DNA of 64,000 bases from Malania oleifera (GCF_029873635.1 NC_080422.1:57509889-57573888), one strand, 5' to 3'. Positions 34,376 to 47,726 are shown, counted from the stretch's first letter. Notes: generated from the sequence alone by a model not told the origin. Translations and numbers: made by a program.

Positions 34376-35690
34376 AGAATTGTTTGCTGATAGATTATAG
34401 GTTCTCGCATGCCTTACTCTTGAGATATTGCTTGTTTGAGAATCGTTTTTTGTAGGTAAATTTTGGGAAATGTCCTGTTCACAACCGGCATGCTGCCGAA
34501 TTTTCTGTAGACATTTGCCCAAGTGATTGAAATGATTTTTTGTGTGCAAATGCAATTTAATCTTAAAGTCTAAATATTTTACGCTTGGCTCATTTGCGTT
34601 GCAATTTTAAATTCCTTGGGGTTGGTTGTGCATATATATTTAAAGTGCTTGAATATTAGCTAGTTTTTATGGAATTGATTACATCTTCAGACAAAATGCT
34701 ATCCAAATTTTTGAAACCTTTGCACATAACTTTATATCATTTTCTGAATGCGAGACTCCTTAAACTTGAGTTATGCTTCCAAAATGATTTGTAAATTTTA
34801 CTCAAGTTGATTTTTAAAGAAAATGCATATTCTTTAGGGGGAGGTCACTTAACATTGAAATTATTAAGACCTAAGGGATAGAAATTTTTTTTATACATCA
34901 TGTGGAAAATACATTCACTAGGTGATATCAATGTGCGTGTTTTTTACAAAATATTTATTAGATATTATGCTCACTTCAAAATATCATACCCTTACAAATA
35001 TTAGTGTTTTTATCAATTAGCATGATTATAGTTAGTTGGCTCACTACCACGTAAGTATGACACTTGGTATCAAGCTGCCATGTTCTCATTATACAATACC
35101 TTGTGGAAATTCGAGCATGTCCTGGCAAACAAAAGATGATTATGAAAAAATTTACGTGAAAGTAATTTTGAAAGGATGAGTGAAAGCTAAATGAAGAATT
35201 AATCTTCATCCTTGCATAATCATCCATTGGGGGAGTATAGAACAATAAGATTATTAATTGGTATCATATGCTAAATGCTACTCTTACTTCCTTGATGCAC
35301 ATTCTATTTGGATTACTTAGTTGCAATTTGCTACATATTGTGTATGAAAACTCCAAATAGGTCACTTAGATACAGGGTTATGATTGGGAATGCTCTATTT
35401 TTTAATGGCATGCTGCCGAATTTTTTCCCAATGTACCTTATGCATCTACATGACATACTTTGCCTTCATTTCTTATTGCTTAACCCTTTTTGTTTTTGCC
35501 AAAAGGGGGAGAAGAGGCAAAAGCGGGGTAAAATTGTACTTAATCAGATGACTTTTAATTATACTTAATCTTTTATTATCATTTATTACCCATCACTTTA
35601 AGTATCATTATGCATGAAGTCAGGGGGATCATTTCTTAGCTGAACCCACTTTTGTATAAAGTATTTGTCATCATCAAAAAATAGGGAGAT
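34376..35690 (+). mobile_element. 3' spacer and polypurine tract of element D
   Basis: Non-coding, with 'gccaaaagggggagaag' (about 35499) and a terminal purine tract AAAAAATAGGGAGA (about 35676-35689). The phrase 'ggcatgctgccgaatttt' appears twice, at about 34487 and 35407. Confidence 0.75.
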
Positions 35691-37677
35691 TGTTGAGCTT
35701 ATAGGTCACACCTAGTTTTGATTATGACAAATACTCTTGGTACTAATGGTTGTACTGAGAATTGCATACCGGTTCACCTTGTGCCCGCTTTAGGACTAAA
35801 AGACATATTATGATGGTGTGCGGTATTCGTGCCAAAGAATGAAGATCTATGTGTTGTAATTTGTATTCATTTGATTATTTCTTCATTATGGGATGTAATT
35901 TATTATGAATTGTAATCGTGTATGGCTTGTAATAATTTGCATCTTGCATGGTAGGTAGGTATGCTCAAAACAACCATAGTTGGACCTTAGGTACCTACTC
36001 TAAGGACACAAGTCCCCTACATCACATATCTTAATCAGGGGAATCAAAATAAGGGTAAAATGCACTTAATGGGAAAAATGAGAGGGTTCGGGCAAACAAA
36101 CCTTTGCCATGTAAAGCGGTTCGGGAAACCGAACTAGTCAACATGTTGACTTGGTCTTCGGGTACTTGAACCTATTTTGAGTGTACCTTCCTCGGGCACC
36201 CGAAAGCCTGTTAGAAAACTTTTCAACTACTCGAACAACCGAACATTTACGTTCAAAAGGAGCCTCGGGTGACCGAAATGCCTAGTTCGGTTAACCTAAC
36301 TATAAGTCGGGCACTCGAACTGTCGAACATTTGCTACTAACTTTGTTTTAGCCAACCGACTCACCCTTCAGGCACCTGACCCTCTAAAAGATAAATTTTT
36401 GACTGTGTTTGTTCAGGCGCTCGAAGCTCTGGCCGGGCACCCGAACCTCGCGGCTTAAAATATTTTTTACCAAATTTTTAAATAAGGTAAAAAGGATTAA
36501 TATTCTTAATGGTCTTTTCAACAAATTTAATTATACCCACTTTGTCCCCAACAGTCAAAAATTCCTCCTTGCCTATAAATACTCATTTATTGTTGTGATT
36601 AGTAAGGATTAACAAACTTGATTTGGGCGAAATTCTCTTAACTTTCAAAACCCTGTATTAGCCAAATACCACTTCCAAGCACTCACAAACTCTTCATTCT
36701 TGATTTCTCAAAAGCATTGTGAGTATTTTGGAAGGCTAGTGTGCTTAATCACATTTTCTAGAACTCTCATTTACTTTGTTGCTTTATTGATTTTCTAAGA
36801 GAGTTTAGCATTAAAGTTCTTCCACCGGTTTCATTTGATAAACCTAGAGTGGAAAGACTTTGAAGGTTGTGGTTGTTGCATTGTTGTTGCAAGATACTTT
36901 AACCTAGATTTTGTGTGTGCAAAAATGCTTCTCAAAAGCTAGTGCCTCAAACAACTCTTGTGTGCTTTGAATATTAGAATATATTATTGAGTTTGTTTTT
37001 TTGAACTTGCTTAACATATTCCGAAACCCTAATTTGATATTGTATTATTCACATAGTGTGTTTGAAATATTGTTTGGGTATACACTCTAGATCTGAACTA
37101 AAAATTTATGCTTGATTGAGTGTTTAGCACACGTTAGTGCACTGAGCATATTTACATATTATTTGTGCTTGCATTATTGATTGAGCTATACTAGTGTACA
37201 CATCTGCTTGTCTAGAAACGAATTTTCGTGTACAAACATTTTATACACATTGGTTGTATTCCAGGCACGGGCTTGAAGAGGGAGACTAGCCCTGTGGAAT
37301 AGTCCCTGATTGGCTTAGACCCGGTTAGGAAAGCTAGGTGCGTCATCCTTCTAAGGAATTTCGGTTGAGGTCAGCCCCTTTAATTGACCTTGTTGTGTTA
37401 GGTGCCGCTCCATCCGTTTAAGTGAGCATTATAGTGGTAATCCTTGTGCTGGTGTGGCCAAGGCAGGGACATAGGCACAGTTGGTTGAACCCTGATAACA
37501 TATCGTGCATGTTCTTTACATTTCCGCACTTTATCTTTATTGCACGTGTACGTTTATTTGCTGATTGTGTAGACTGACTCTAGGTTGGTTTGTAATATTG
37601 ATTAAATCTGTTAATCTAGGCAATAAATTTTAATTACCCAATTCACCCCCCCTCTTGGGGTTGCACCAAATCTAACA
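35691..37677 (+). mobile_element. 3' LTR of element D
   Basis: TGTTGAGCTT to ATCTAACA, colinear with 25645-27617. It has the word array at 36080-36440, CTATAAATAC at about 36574, and the GCTC/GAGC and CCTTG/CAAGG stems at about 37405-37465. Confidence 0.9.
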
Positions 37678-37682
37678 CTTTT

Positions 37683-38545
37683 GTCAAGTACCAAAATTAT
37701 ACAAATCTTGATTTTATTTAGAAAAGAAATTAAGATTTTTGTAAGTGCGATTTGAAATAAAAACTCTTTAAAGACTATTCAAAGGAAAATAAAACAGGTT
37801 ACTCAAGTATCAAATTAATGAGAAAGAAAACTTCTACGAAATCGATTTCACCTAGTCTCTCACTATGCTTTAGTCATCTAACTAATAGGAATTAATTTTC
37901 TCTGTTTGTTAGCAAATCTCAAATTCATCTAAAAACATCTTTCGATTGTCAACTAGAAACTATTCTTGTTCATCATTCAACACAAGAGTAAGCAAATTAA
38001 TAAAGCAAGAATGCAATAAGACCCACAATTTTAATACTACATAGGTTCATATAAGTATCTTGATCTCTATATTTACCTATGCCGAAATATTCAAGATCTA
38101 TCCTATAATTCCTTCTTTCGATAGAAAATCACAAGATCAAAATCATTTAATTAAAAGCCAGTTAATCAAAAGAAATACGTTCAGAATAAATAAGACAAAC
38201 ATGGAAAAAAATTCCTTCAAATTAGCATAGACAAGCAAGCATAGTTTGAAACCAGATTACATCGTTTTCCTAGAAATAAGAAAATTAGTTCATGCTGAAA
38301 ATAAAATCCTACATAAATTAATTCACCATATTTTATTTTCTCATGGGAATGGAAGAAAAATCAACACACAGTCCCAACTGAAGCCTACTGCGTTCGTGCT
38401 TCAAGAAAACACCAAGAAATGTTGCCCCTTGCTGCAAAGAAAACACCAAGAACTGCTGCCTCTTTCTGCGAAGAAAACACCAAGAATTGCTGCCCATGTT
38501 CCTTCTTCTCCTCCAGCGCCGCCCCTTGAAAACTAAAAAACAGGC
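37683..38545. mobile_element. Unclassified older repeat hosting elements D and E
   Basis: Continues the sequence interrupted at 25640 and resumes again at 42237 after element E. Phrases such as 'gcaaaattgcaagtgcacagtatcgtag' (25560) and 'cacctagtctctcactatgcttt' give it the look of a dispersed retroelement LTR, but no ends or coding region were found. At 38400-38490 a short 'gaaaacaccaagaa' unit is repeated three times. Confidence 0.45.
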
Positions 38546-38550
38546 CTTCC

Positions 38551-40658
38551 TGTAACGACCTGCTAATTATATCATTTTTTTTATTAATATATATAAAAAA
38601 TATAACCAATCTATTTGTAATACTCCTGAAACATCTCTGGCCAAAAGGGCACTTAAGGAAACTTTGTACACCATACATTCCTAAGCAGTGGTATATAAGA
38701 AACTGTAAACATCTATATACAATACTAGAAAATTATAAGTCCCAAAGTATATACACATATATCACAAAAATACCCAGTGACATCATCAAAACCTGGGATC
38801 TATCGTAAACCATTGGCACCATAGGAACACTTACCCTTCCAGTAAGGGCAACGCAAGAAGTCCTAACTAGATCTCTTGAAAAATGTTAAGTCATTGGGAT
38901 GAGACAACGCTTAGTAAGAGGAAATATGCTATTACTAGTGTGTGGCGACTGAGTTACACATTTAATATACACATATAATACTGATACTGTAAAACAAATG
39001 TGCTGGTATATTGTACAAAAATCTCGTAATATAATTTAAAATACAATTGTGTATCTTGGTTTTCTATTCATACATACTTCTAATATTATAATATAACTGC
39101 TGCTCTATGATATATCTGTATATAGGAACTTCTGCGATAATACCCTAGGATCTGTATGTCATGATTTAACCCCTCATGATAGGGTTTTGCGGCCCATAGG
39201 CGGGACTTACTCTGTTTGGCCTATCAGGAAAATCAATCTATATCTCTATCATCCAAAAATCTAGCCCACTACAGTCTGTCCGGGCAATCTCCAAGTCTAC
39301 CTCGTCTAACCAGCCACCTCAACCCAGCTTGCTGGGGAGTTTGCAATCTCTCCTGACGCAGTTAGACAAAATCCACATTCTATGTGAGTTATGTGGTTGC
39401 ACCCTATCTGAATAAGCAACGGTATCGTGCTCTGCTGCCTGAATCTATTTGAAATTTCCTTAGGGATCTGACACTGTGTATTACTAATATATATATATAC
39501 TTATCTTACTATTTTAACATGATTTCAAAATAACCATAACACTATAAATCTGAGCTGAAATATCTGAAATATCTGACTAAAATATCCATAAATTTTGTTT
39601 GAAATATTTGTAATTTCAGTCTAAAATATCTATAATATCTATCTGAAATATCTGTAATATCTATTTGAAATATCTATTATATCTGTCTGATATATCTGTA
39701 ATATCTGTCTGAGTGTTATGGTTTTAGAAATCATGTCATTCTGTAAAATACTATAAATCATACTTTCTACTAATATATTGTATAACTAGATATTTGTCAA
39801 GTTGTTTAATCATCATACTAAACTATAATAAACTCATGCCACACATTTGAATAATCAAAATCTCATGCTCAATTTATGTATTTCTACTGTAATACTAATA
39901 ACAATAATATTCTAGAATAATTGATCAATAAACCGATATATATACATAAACACAATCTTCTGACATACATTCTAAAATCCCTAACATAACATATTTCCCT
40001 TACTTGATTGCTGGAAAGCCCCTAGTATGATTGGTCCTACACCCGCAAGGTTCCCCGTTAAATACCCTGAAACAACATCCCCCAGAAAAAAACTTCAGTA
40101 TTTCTCCGTGTACTATATTTTTATAACTATGGTAAAGCCAAATATTGCATAAAAGGTCTTACCTTGAATCTGGGTCGAAATCCAAGGTAGCCCCACCAAC
40201 GATCCCCTCCAGAAGACTTGAAGAGAACTTCCCTAGCAGTTTTGTGGTGGCCTCGGATCGTCAAACCGACAAGAATGTGGCCCAAAAACTTAGAAAGAAG
40301 GTGGGAGAGATGAACAAGAGAGAGAAGAGAGATTTTGTGCATGAACTTCTAGCTGAAAAATGAGGTTTAGGCTATTTATACATTGGCCTTCGTCGATAAG
40401 CCACGTCACTTCATTGATGAGGTCAAGAAGGTTATTCGTCAACGAATGCTTATCCTCGTCGATGAAATTCAGAGTTGAAATATATCTTTTTGTTATCTTC
40501 TCGTCGACGAGACACATTCCCGTCGACGAGCCCCTTATGTGTGCTCATCGACGAAATTCCCTGTGTTTGTCAACGAGACCCTGTTTAAATTTTCCAATTT
40601 TAATTCCTTTCTCTCATTCTCCTATTATTAAATTATTAAAATTATTCGGGTCTCTACA
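38551..40658 (-). mobile_element. Full-length LTR of element E
   Basis: Minus strand: TGTAGAGACCCG (40658) to CAGGTCGTTACA (38551). On the minus strand an array of CGTCGACGAG words (40560-40390) precedes a TATAAATAG box (about 40384-40373), the same order as in the copia LTRs. Degenerate 'tctgaaatatctgtaatatctat' repeats fill 39545-39720. Confidence 0.82.
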
Positions 40659-40975
40659 TTCTCCCCTCCTTATAAAATTTCGTCCTCTAAATTTTCTATT
40701 TGTACGATACACTATTATTTGAAGAAAATTGTCTACTTATTTTATTACTTACCCTCACTTATGGTGGAGGAATATCGTGGTTACATTTTAAGTTCTGGGA
40801 GATTACACACATATAAAACTATAAGACTACTTACTAACTAAATTAATACATGTACCTGCAAAAGAAACATTACCTAACTACTTATATATTACTTGGTTAT
40901 AACTAAATCTCTTGGAACAATTGTAGGTCTTTTTTTTTTTTTTTTATTCTTCAAGTTCCCAAGAAGCTTCCTCTA

Positions 40976-42231
40976 TAGACAGAATCCACATACTATCTGA
41001 GTTATGTGGTTGCACTTTATTGGAATTAGCAATGGTACCATGCTCTACTGTCTGAATCTGTCTGAAATATATATATATACTTATCTTGCTGTTTTAAAAT
41101 GATTTCAAAATAACCATAACATTATAAATCTGATATAAAATATCTGACTAAAATATCTATAAACTCTATTTGAAGTATCTGTAATTTCTATTTGAAATAT
41201 CTGTAATATATATCTGAAATATTTGTAATATCTGTCTGAGATATCTGTAATATCTATCTGATATATCTGTATTATCTGTTTGAGTGTTATGGTTTTAGAA
41301 ACCATGCAATTCTGTAACATACTATAAATCATACTTTCTGCTAATATCCTGTATAATTGGATATCTGTCAAGTTGTTTAATCATCATACTAAAATGTAAT
41401 AAACTCATGCCACACATTTGAATAATCAAAATCTTATGCTCAATTTCTGTATTTCTACTGTAATACTAATAACAATAATATTCTAGAATAGCTGATCAAA
41501 AAATTGATATATATACATAAACATAATCTTCTGAGATACATTCTAAAATCTCTAGCATAGCATATTTCCCTTATCTGACTACTGGAAAGCCCCTAATATG
41601 GTTGGTCCTACACCCGCAGGGTTCTCCATTAAATAGCATGAAAACAACATCCCCCAAGAAAAAATTCAGTATTTCTCTGTGTACTACATTTCTTATAACT
41701 ATGGTAAAGCCAAATATTGAATAAAATGTCTTACCTTCAATTTGGGTCGAAATCCAAGGCAGCCCCACTAACGATCCACTCCAATAGACTTGAAGAGAAC
41801 TTCCCCAGGAGTGTCGTGGTGGCCTCGGATCATCGAACTGGTAAGAATCTAGCCTGAAAACTTAGAGAGAAGGTGGGAGAGAAGAACATGAGAGAGAAGA
41901 GGGATTTTGTGCTTGAATTTCTAGCTGAAAAATGAGGTTTAGGCTATTTATACACTGGCCTTCGTTGACAAGCCACGTCACTTTGTCAATGAGGTCAAGA
42001 AGGTTATTCGTTGACGAATGCTTATCCTCGTCGATGAAATTCAGAGTTGAAATATATCCTTTCGGTATCTTCTCGTCGACGAGACACGTTCCCGTCAACG
42101 AGCCCCTCATGTGTGCTTCTCGACGAAATTCCCTGTGTTTATCGACGAGACCCTGTTTAAATTTTCCAATTTTAATTCCTTTTCTATCCTTCTCCTATTA
42201 TTAAATTGTGAAAATTATTCGGGTCTCTACA
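40976..42231 (-). mobile_element. Truncated second LTR of element E
   Basis: Colinear with about 39366-40658, including the 'ctgaaatatctgtaatat' repeats (41120-41280), the TATA region (about 41943) and the CGTCGACGAG words (41960-42150). The outer 0.8 kb of the LTR is absent. Confidence 0.8.
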
Positions 42232-42236
42232 CTTCC

Positions 42237-42495
42237 TCTTTTTTTTTTTTCTCCAAAAGCAAACCCTAAGCAGCAGCCGTCTTTATTAGTGCATGGCTAG
42301 GTCAAATCACCCCAACACATGCCTTTTTTTCCAAGCCCAACCATTTCTTATTTTAATTAAAAAGCCCATGTATAGTTCAGCGCTTAGCCTCCTCCAAGTC
42401 CAGCATGTACACGACCTTCTCTCACAAATCGGTGGGTCACATCCCAGCCCACACACATGGGTTTCTTCACGTGCACCCACAACACCTTCTTATTT
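42237..42495. other. Remainder of the repeat hosting elements D and E
   Basis: Non-coding sequence between element E and the CACTA-like end. A long T run lies at 42239-42250. Confidence 0.4.
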
Positions 42496-43770
42496 CACTA
42501 CAAAAAGCTAGTTTTTAGTGACGAAATTATTAGTAATAGATACAATTTTGTCACTAAAAGTGGGTATTAGTGACGGTTTTAGTGACTATTACTAATACGA
42601 CACTATTAGTGACGAAATTGAATTCGTCACTAATAGTTTTGTCACTAAAAATTGAAAAAATCATAGAAAAACATTTATCCCATAAAAATATTAGCGACGA
42701 TTTCTGTTGTATTAGTGAGGAATTAAATTCATCACTAAAAGATATATATTAGTGACGATTAAATAAATATCACTACTATTATTTAAAAAAAAATTGTTTC
42801 AGAGTATTAGTGACGAATATACGAATTCGTCACTATTGGCCCCTTATTAGTGATGGATTTGAGAACCGTTACTAATATTTCCTTTATTTAAAAAAAATAA
42901 AAATTTTGTTTCAGAATATTAGTGACGAATTTTTATATTCATCACTATTGGCTCCTTATTAGTGACAGATTTGAGAACTGTCACTAATACTTCTCTAATT
43001 TAAAAATAAAATAAAAATTTTTGTTTCAGAGTATTAGTGACGAATATACAAATTCATCAGTATTGACCCCTTATTAGTGACGGATTTGAGAACCGTCACT
43101 AATACTTTCCTTATTTAAAAAAATAATTAAATTTTTTTTGTTTCAAAGTATTAGTGACGAATTTGTATATTCGTCACTATTGGCCCCCTTTATTAGTGCC
43201 GAATTTGAGAACCGTCACTAATACTTCCCTTATTTTAAAAAAAATATTTTTTTTTATTTAACACAATTAGTGTTGAATATACAAATTTGTCACTATTGGC
43301 CCCTTATTAGTGACATATTTGAGAACCGTCACTAATACTTCCCTTTTTAAAAAATAAAAAATAAAAATTTTTATTTTAGAATATTAGTGATGATATATAA
43401 ATTCATCACTATTGATCCTTTATTAGTGACGAATTTGAGAACCGTCACTAACACTTCCCTTATTTAAAAATAAATAAAAAAATTTTGTTTCAGAATATTA
43501 GTGACGAATTTGTTTACTCGTCATTATTGACCCCTTATTAGTGGCAGATTTGAAAACCGTCACTAATACATCCCTTATTTAAAAAAAAAAAAAAAACTTT
43601 ATTTAACACTATTAGTGATGAATATACAAATTTGTCACTATTGACTCCTTATTAGTGTCGAATTTGAGAACCGTCACTAATACTTCCCTTATTTTTAAAA
43701 AAATAAAAAAATTTATTTAACACTATTAGTGACGAATTTTAATATTCGTCACTATTGGCCCCTTCCCCCC
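42496..43770 (+). mobile_element. CACTA-like end with eight 115-bp subterminal units
   Basis: Starts CACTACAAAAAGCTAG at 42496, then TTTTTAGTGACGAAATT. From about 42838 to 43757 eight units of about 115 bp follow. Each has CCTTATTAGTGACGgATTTG, then AACCGTCACTAATACTTCCC, an A-rich spacer, and GTATTAGTGACGAATATAC with TTCGTCACTATTGGCC. Each unit can form two hairpins. This is the architecture of a CACTA subterminal region. No transposase and no inverted partner end were found. Confidence 0.7.
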
Positions 43771-46446
43771 AATCTCTTACTTCCCCGATTTTTCCCCCAA
43801 AATTTCCCACCATTCTCGCAGCCCCTATAGATCCTCCTCTCTTTGTCGTCCTTCGGAATTGCCTCGCCTATCGCAGTCACCCGTCGCCATTGGCTCGCCA
43901 TTGCCGTCGCAACCCAGCCCTCGCCCATTGCCTTTTGCTACTTTGACTGTTGCCGCTGCTGCTCCTCGCCAGGTTTGCTTCTTCTTCTTCTTCTTTTGAA
44001 GTTGGTTTCCAACTTCAATACAATCAGATCTTGTCTAGCCGAATTTGGGTGTTCATAGTTGAGATCTTGTCTAGCCTAATTTTCAGTTTATTATTTTCCC
44101 TTGTGCTGTGTTTGGAATGTGAAATTTTTTTAATGTGCATATCAAATGAGAATTTTGGTCTTATGGGAGGAAGTTTAGTTTGTCTGGAGATGATGGATGA
44201 TTAGATGGTCATTTCATTTTTTGGTTTTTCTAGAAGAAAAGATATATGTGCTTTTTGGAATTGTTCAGTTTTCGTTGTTTTGTGGGGTTTATGGTTGGAT
44301 GAAATGCTCGTATATTTATGGGGAAAAAGACGAACCCCTATTTGTTATGGGAGAAGATTCATTTTTTAGCTCACTTCGGTATGCTACTGCTAGTTGCTTT
44401 AAAGGAGTCAGGTTTTCTAATGTCCAACAGGATTGACTAGCTTTGTTAGGACAGGGATGTATTTAGGACAGGGATAAAATGGTTTTTGGAATATGATTAT
44501 TGCATTAGCTTGGTAATAAATATTGATTATAGGAATTGCTGTGAGATTCCTTTTAAATATTTGGTAATTTTTAAGGGTGGTTATATTGAAATAGAAAATA
44601 TGTCATTTAATTGCATTGTAAATGTTCGCACATATGGATTCAATAAAATATGATTTTTTATTGAAAAATTTTCTATTTTTTGTATCATAATATGTTTTTG
44701 TATTTTTTTAAATAATAATACTAGTAGTAAATTATATTTTTGTCTAGATTTTTTTTTTGTTATTTTTTAGAAGTAACAATAAAGGTAACAAATATAGTTG
44801 TCGGTGTTGTTCTTTTTCATCATTATAAGTATTATTTTTTATTTTATTTTATTTTTATTATTGTAATAATTATTTTATTATTATTGGTTGTTTTTGTTTT
44901 ATTATTGCTATTGCTGCCATTGTTGCTATTTATTGCTATTATTATTCTTATTATTGTTGATCTTACTATAATTTTATAATAATGATAACAACTCTTATTA
45001 TTATTAGTTGCTCATGTTGCCTTTTTATTACAATAACAATTAACATTCTTGTTCTAATTATTTTTGTTCTTTTTATTATATTCCTATTATTTTTATAATA
45101 ATAAGTATTATTGTTCTTGAAATAATAATTATTGGTGATGGTTTGGTTTACAAATGGTCAATTTATGTTTTTTGAAATTTAGTATTTAATTGGGTTGTAG
45201 TTTTGATATTTTGTGTGACGGTATTTCAAAAATCTTTATTACTTCATCCTCTAATGGTCTTTTAAAGTATTTATTTAATTTTATTAATTGTTATAAAAAA
45301 GATCATAAAGCGGTTATGATGATTTTTGTGACTATATTTTTGGTTTTTTGAAAATAATTTTATAAAATATTAATTTTATCATTCTCATCTAATGAGAATT
45401 ATCAAAATGGTTTTACAAAAGTTTTAGTAGAAACAAATTGGAGGTACCAAATAATTATGATGTGTAAAATCAATTTTTTGTTCATTGATTTAATATATTT
45501 TTCATTTTTATTCTTGTTTTCCTTGACAACCAAACACCAAAAAAAAAAAAAAGTTGATTCCTTTGTATTTTTCTTTACCTAATATTTTCCAAGTTCCAAA
45601 CAGACCATTAGCATATCTTATATTAGATCTTATTTGGTCTATTAGGTCTTCATTTGGAACTTGGAAAACATTAGATATATATATATATAAGGAAAATGTA
45701 ATTCGATGTTTAGAGAGGCTTTGGGTTTAGAGTTGTGTTAAATTTAGATTTGAGATAATATAAAATTGTATTAAAATTTATCTTTCGAATCTAAGATTTG
45801 AAATCCATGCTTCCAAATGTAGCGAAAGAAATTTAATTTTTTATGTTTGATTAGTAAGGAAAGTAAGGAAAAAAAATTATATATAGGAATTAGCAAAAAA
45901 GGCATAACTTCGATTGAAATTTGCCAATATAAATGGAAGCTTACATCTTTTTGATAAACTTCGGGCAAGATTGTAGAATTTTTAAAGTTTTCCCAATTTT
46001 TAGTTCATTGTCTTCCTACAATGATTTATGCCCCACCATATGACTATCAAAATTGGATAAATAAATATTTTTTTACTATACTTGTAGTGTGGAATGTTTG
46101 TTTGTCTTACCTTAAAAATTTTTTATATGCTTTGGGGCCTAGTGTTCTTGAGCAGAAATGGAACATTAGAAGTTCCATTGGAGGAGCGTGCCTAGATTGT
46201 GCAAGGAATGGAAAACCACCTCACCAGAGTTAGCTCCATTAATGGAAAACCACCTCACTAGTAACAATAAGCTTTTGATTTGTTAAATTCCAACGCTTTC
46301 TTAACCTCCTCCCAAATATTTTTGTAGTGTGTTCTACTCAAGATCAATGCCAACATTTACTACTTGGGCTATTAGGACTTGATTTATCGTTTCTGCAATT
46401 TCATATTTGCCTAGACAGAGCTTAGGTTGTGTACCACTGTTGCAGG
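43771..46446. other. Non-coding region after the CACTA-like array
   Basis: Starts with a C-rich stretch (43758-43975) that looks like a leader or first exon, but I cannot assign any frame to a family. 44740-45130 is a degenerate ATT/GTT-rich stretch. A foldback lies at 45579-45680. Nothing coding is supported. Confidence 0.4.
45579..45680. repeat. Inverted repeat (possible MITE-like foldback)
   Basis: Arms 'tattttccaagttccaaacagacc' and 'ggtcttcatttggaacttggaaaac' face each other across about 40 bp. Arm length is about 25 bp with one or two mismatches or bulges. Confidence 0.6.
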
Positions 46447-47695
46447 TGTCGCGATGTCTCGGAGCGCGTGAGTCCCGGGCGGCGAAATAAAAATCAATTT
46501 TAAATTTTCAAGGAAAAACAAGAATATGTCGGAGTCGCCATTAACCTTTAGTGCAGTTAGAACATGTGATTACTACCGCGTTAGGGGTAGAATGGGTCTA
46601 CATTACCAGAGCTGCGGTCGGGAGTTCAGTTACGCGAGGGGAAGGTACGAGCACCCCCTACGCGCCCATTCTTACGAACGGTACCTAATTAATTTAGAAT
46701 TATCCCTAAATTAATCTAAAAAGTCTTTAAAATTACTCCTCTAGTAAATTTATCAATACACGTGCAAAGTGAATAAATAAATAAATAAATAAGTAAATAA
46801 ATAATACAAAAATATATGTAAAATCTAAATATTTACATATTCCCTCAGAACTAAAGGTACGTGAAGCCTGAAGGCTCATACCTCAGCATTAAAATCATAG
46901 GGAATAAAAATTAAGAAAATACTGAAGAAAATACACTCCCGAATTTTGAAATTGTATAGAAAATTTTTATAGGAAAATACTAATATGGGAGGTTTTAATA
47001 TATGGTAATAGAGTAATAAGCAACACATACCTACTAAAATATTATGAATGTCAAAATAAGTAACTAGATACCATAATACTATGTATTAATATACTAAGGA
47101 AACTATAATAAATCTCACCACATGTAAACATAATAGAAATACTATAATACTATCACTATATATATCAAAATACTAAAAACACCATATATGCTTAGATCCT
47201 AAAAATTCTAAAAATACCATAAACAATATGAATTAATCAAAACCCTACGATATATACACAATTAACATAGCAATAGGGAAAAACCCAAGGTATACGGTAT
47301 TAATGCAACAATACTAATAATCCAAAATATACCATATTAACAAAATCATAATAATAATCCAAAATATACAATATTAACATGAAGTAACCCAAGCCCTAAT
47401 AAGTATAAATATGGGATAGTCAAAACCCTAAATAAAACTATATAAGCAATCATGAAACAATCTAAACCTCAAACAAAACTTAAACAATATAAATGTGAAA
47501 AATAATCTAAACTAAAAAAACCCAAACAATGTTAATCATGAAATAATCTAAATGCTAAACATAAATAATAATGGACATAAGAATAACTAATAAATTAACT
47601 AATATACCAAACGTACTAAACATAACAAATAATAAAAATGAAGGTAAAAATAAAAATCTAAACTTAATACTTACATAACAAAAAAAAAAAACACC

Positions 47696-47726
<31 letters not shown>

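Larger units (their letters stand above)
25645..37677 (+). mobile_element. Non-autonomous Sirevirus-like copia element with gag and an extra ORF but no pol (element D)
   Basis: Complete and bounded: 5' LTR 25645-27617, primer site 27620-27631, gag remnant, an unrelated ORF at 29901-31048, a nested LTR at 31350-34375, 3' spacer with polypurine tract, and 3' LTR 35691-37677. A perfect 5-bp target duplication CTTTT flanks it (25640-25644, 37678-37682). No protease, integrase, reverse transcriptase or RNase H sequence was found, so it needed enzymes from relatives. It sits in an older repeat that resumes at 37683. Confidence 0.9.
38551..42231 (-). mobile_element. Collapsed Ty3/gypsy chromovirus on the minus strand (element E)
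   Basis: A perfect target duplication CTTCC (38546-38550, 42232-42236) bounds it. A full LTR (38551-40658) is followed by only about 317 bp of internal DNA and a partial LTR copy (about 40976-42231). On the minus strand the internal piece reads a chromodomain-type ELEEAS-like end ('IEEASWELEE', about 40950-40980). It ends with the GGAGGGGAGAA polypurine tract before TGTAGAGACCCG. Most of the internal region and about 0.8 kb of one LTR are deleted. Confidence 0.8.

Noticed and set aside
43755..44436. Serial open frames after the CACTA-like array as a transposase gene
   Set aside because: No TNPD/TNP2 motifs could be read; composition is C-rich and then AT-rich with no coding signal I can defend.
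46319..46329. TTTTTGTAGTG as the 3' end of the CACTA element starting at 42496
   Set aside because: The flanking triplets (TTT and TGT) differ, and no TTAGTGACG-type subterminal repeats occur near it. The 11-bp match can be chance.
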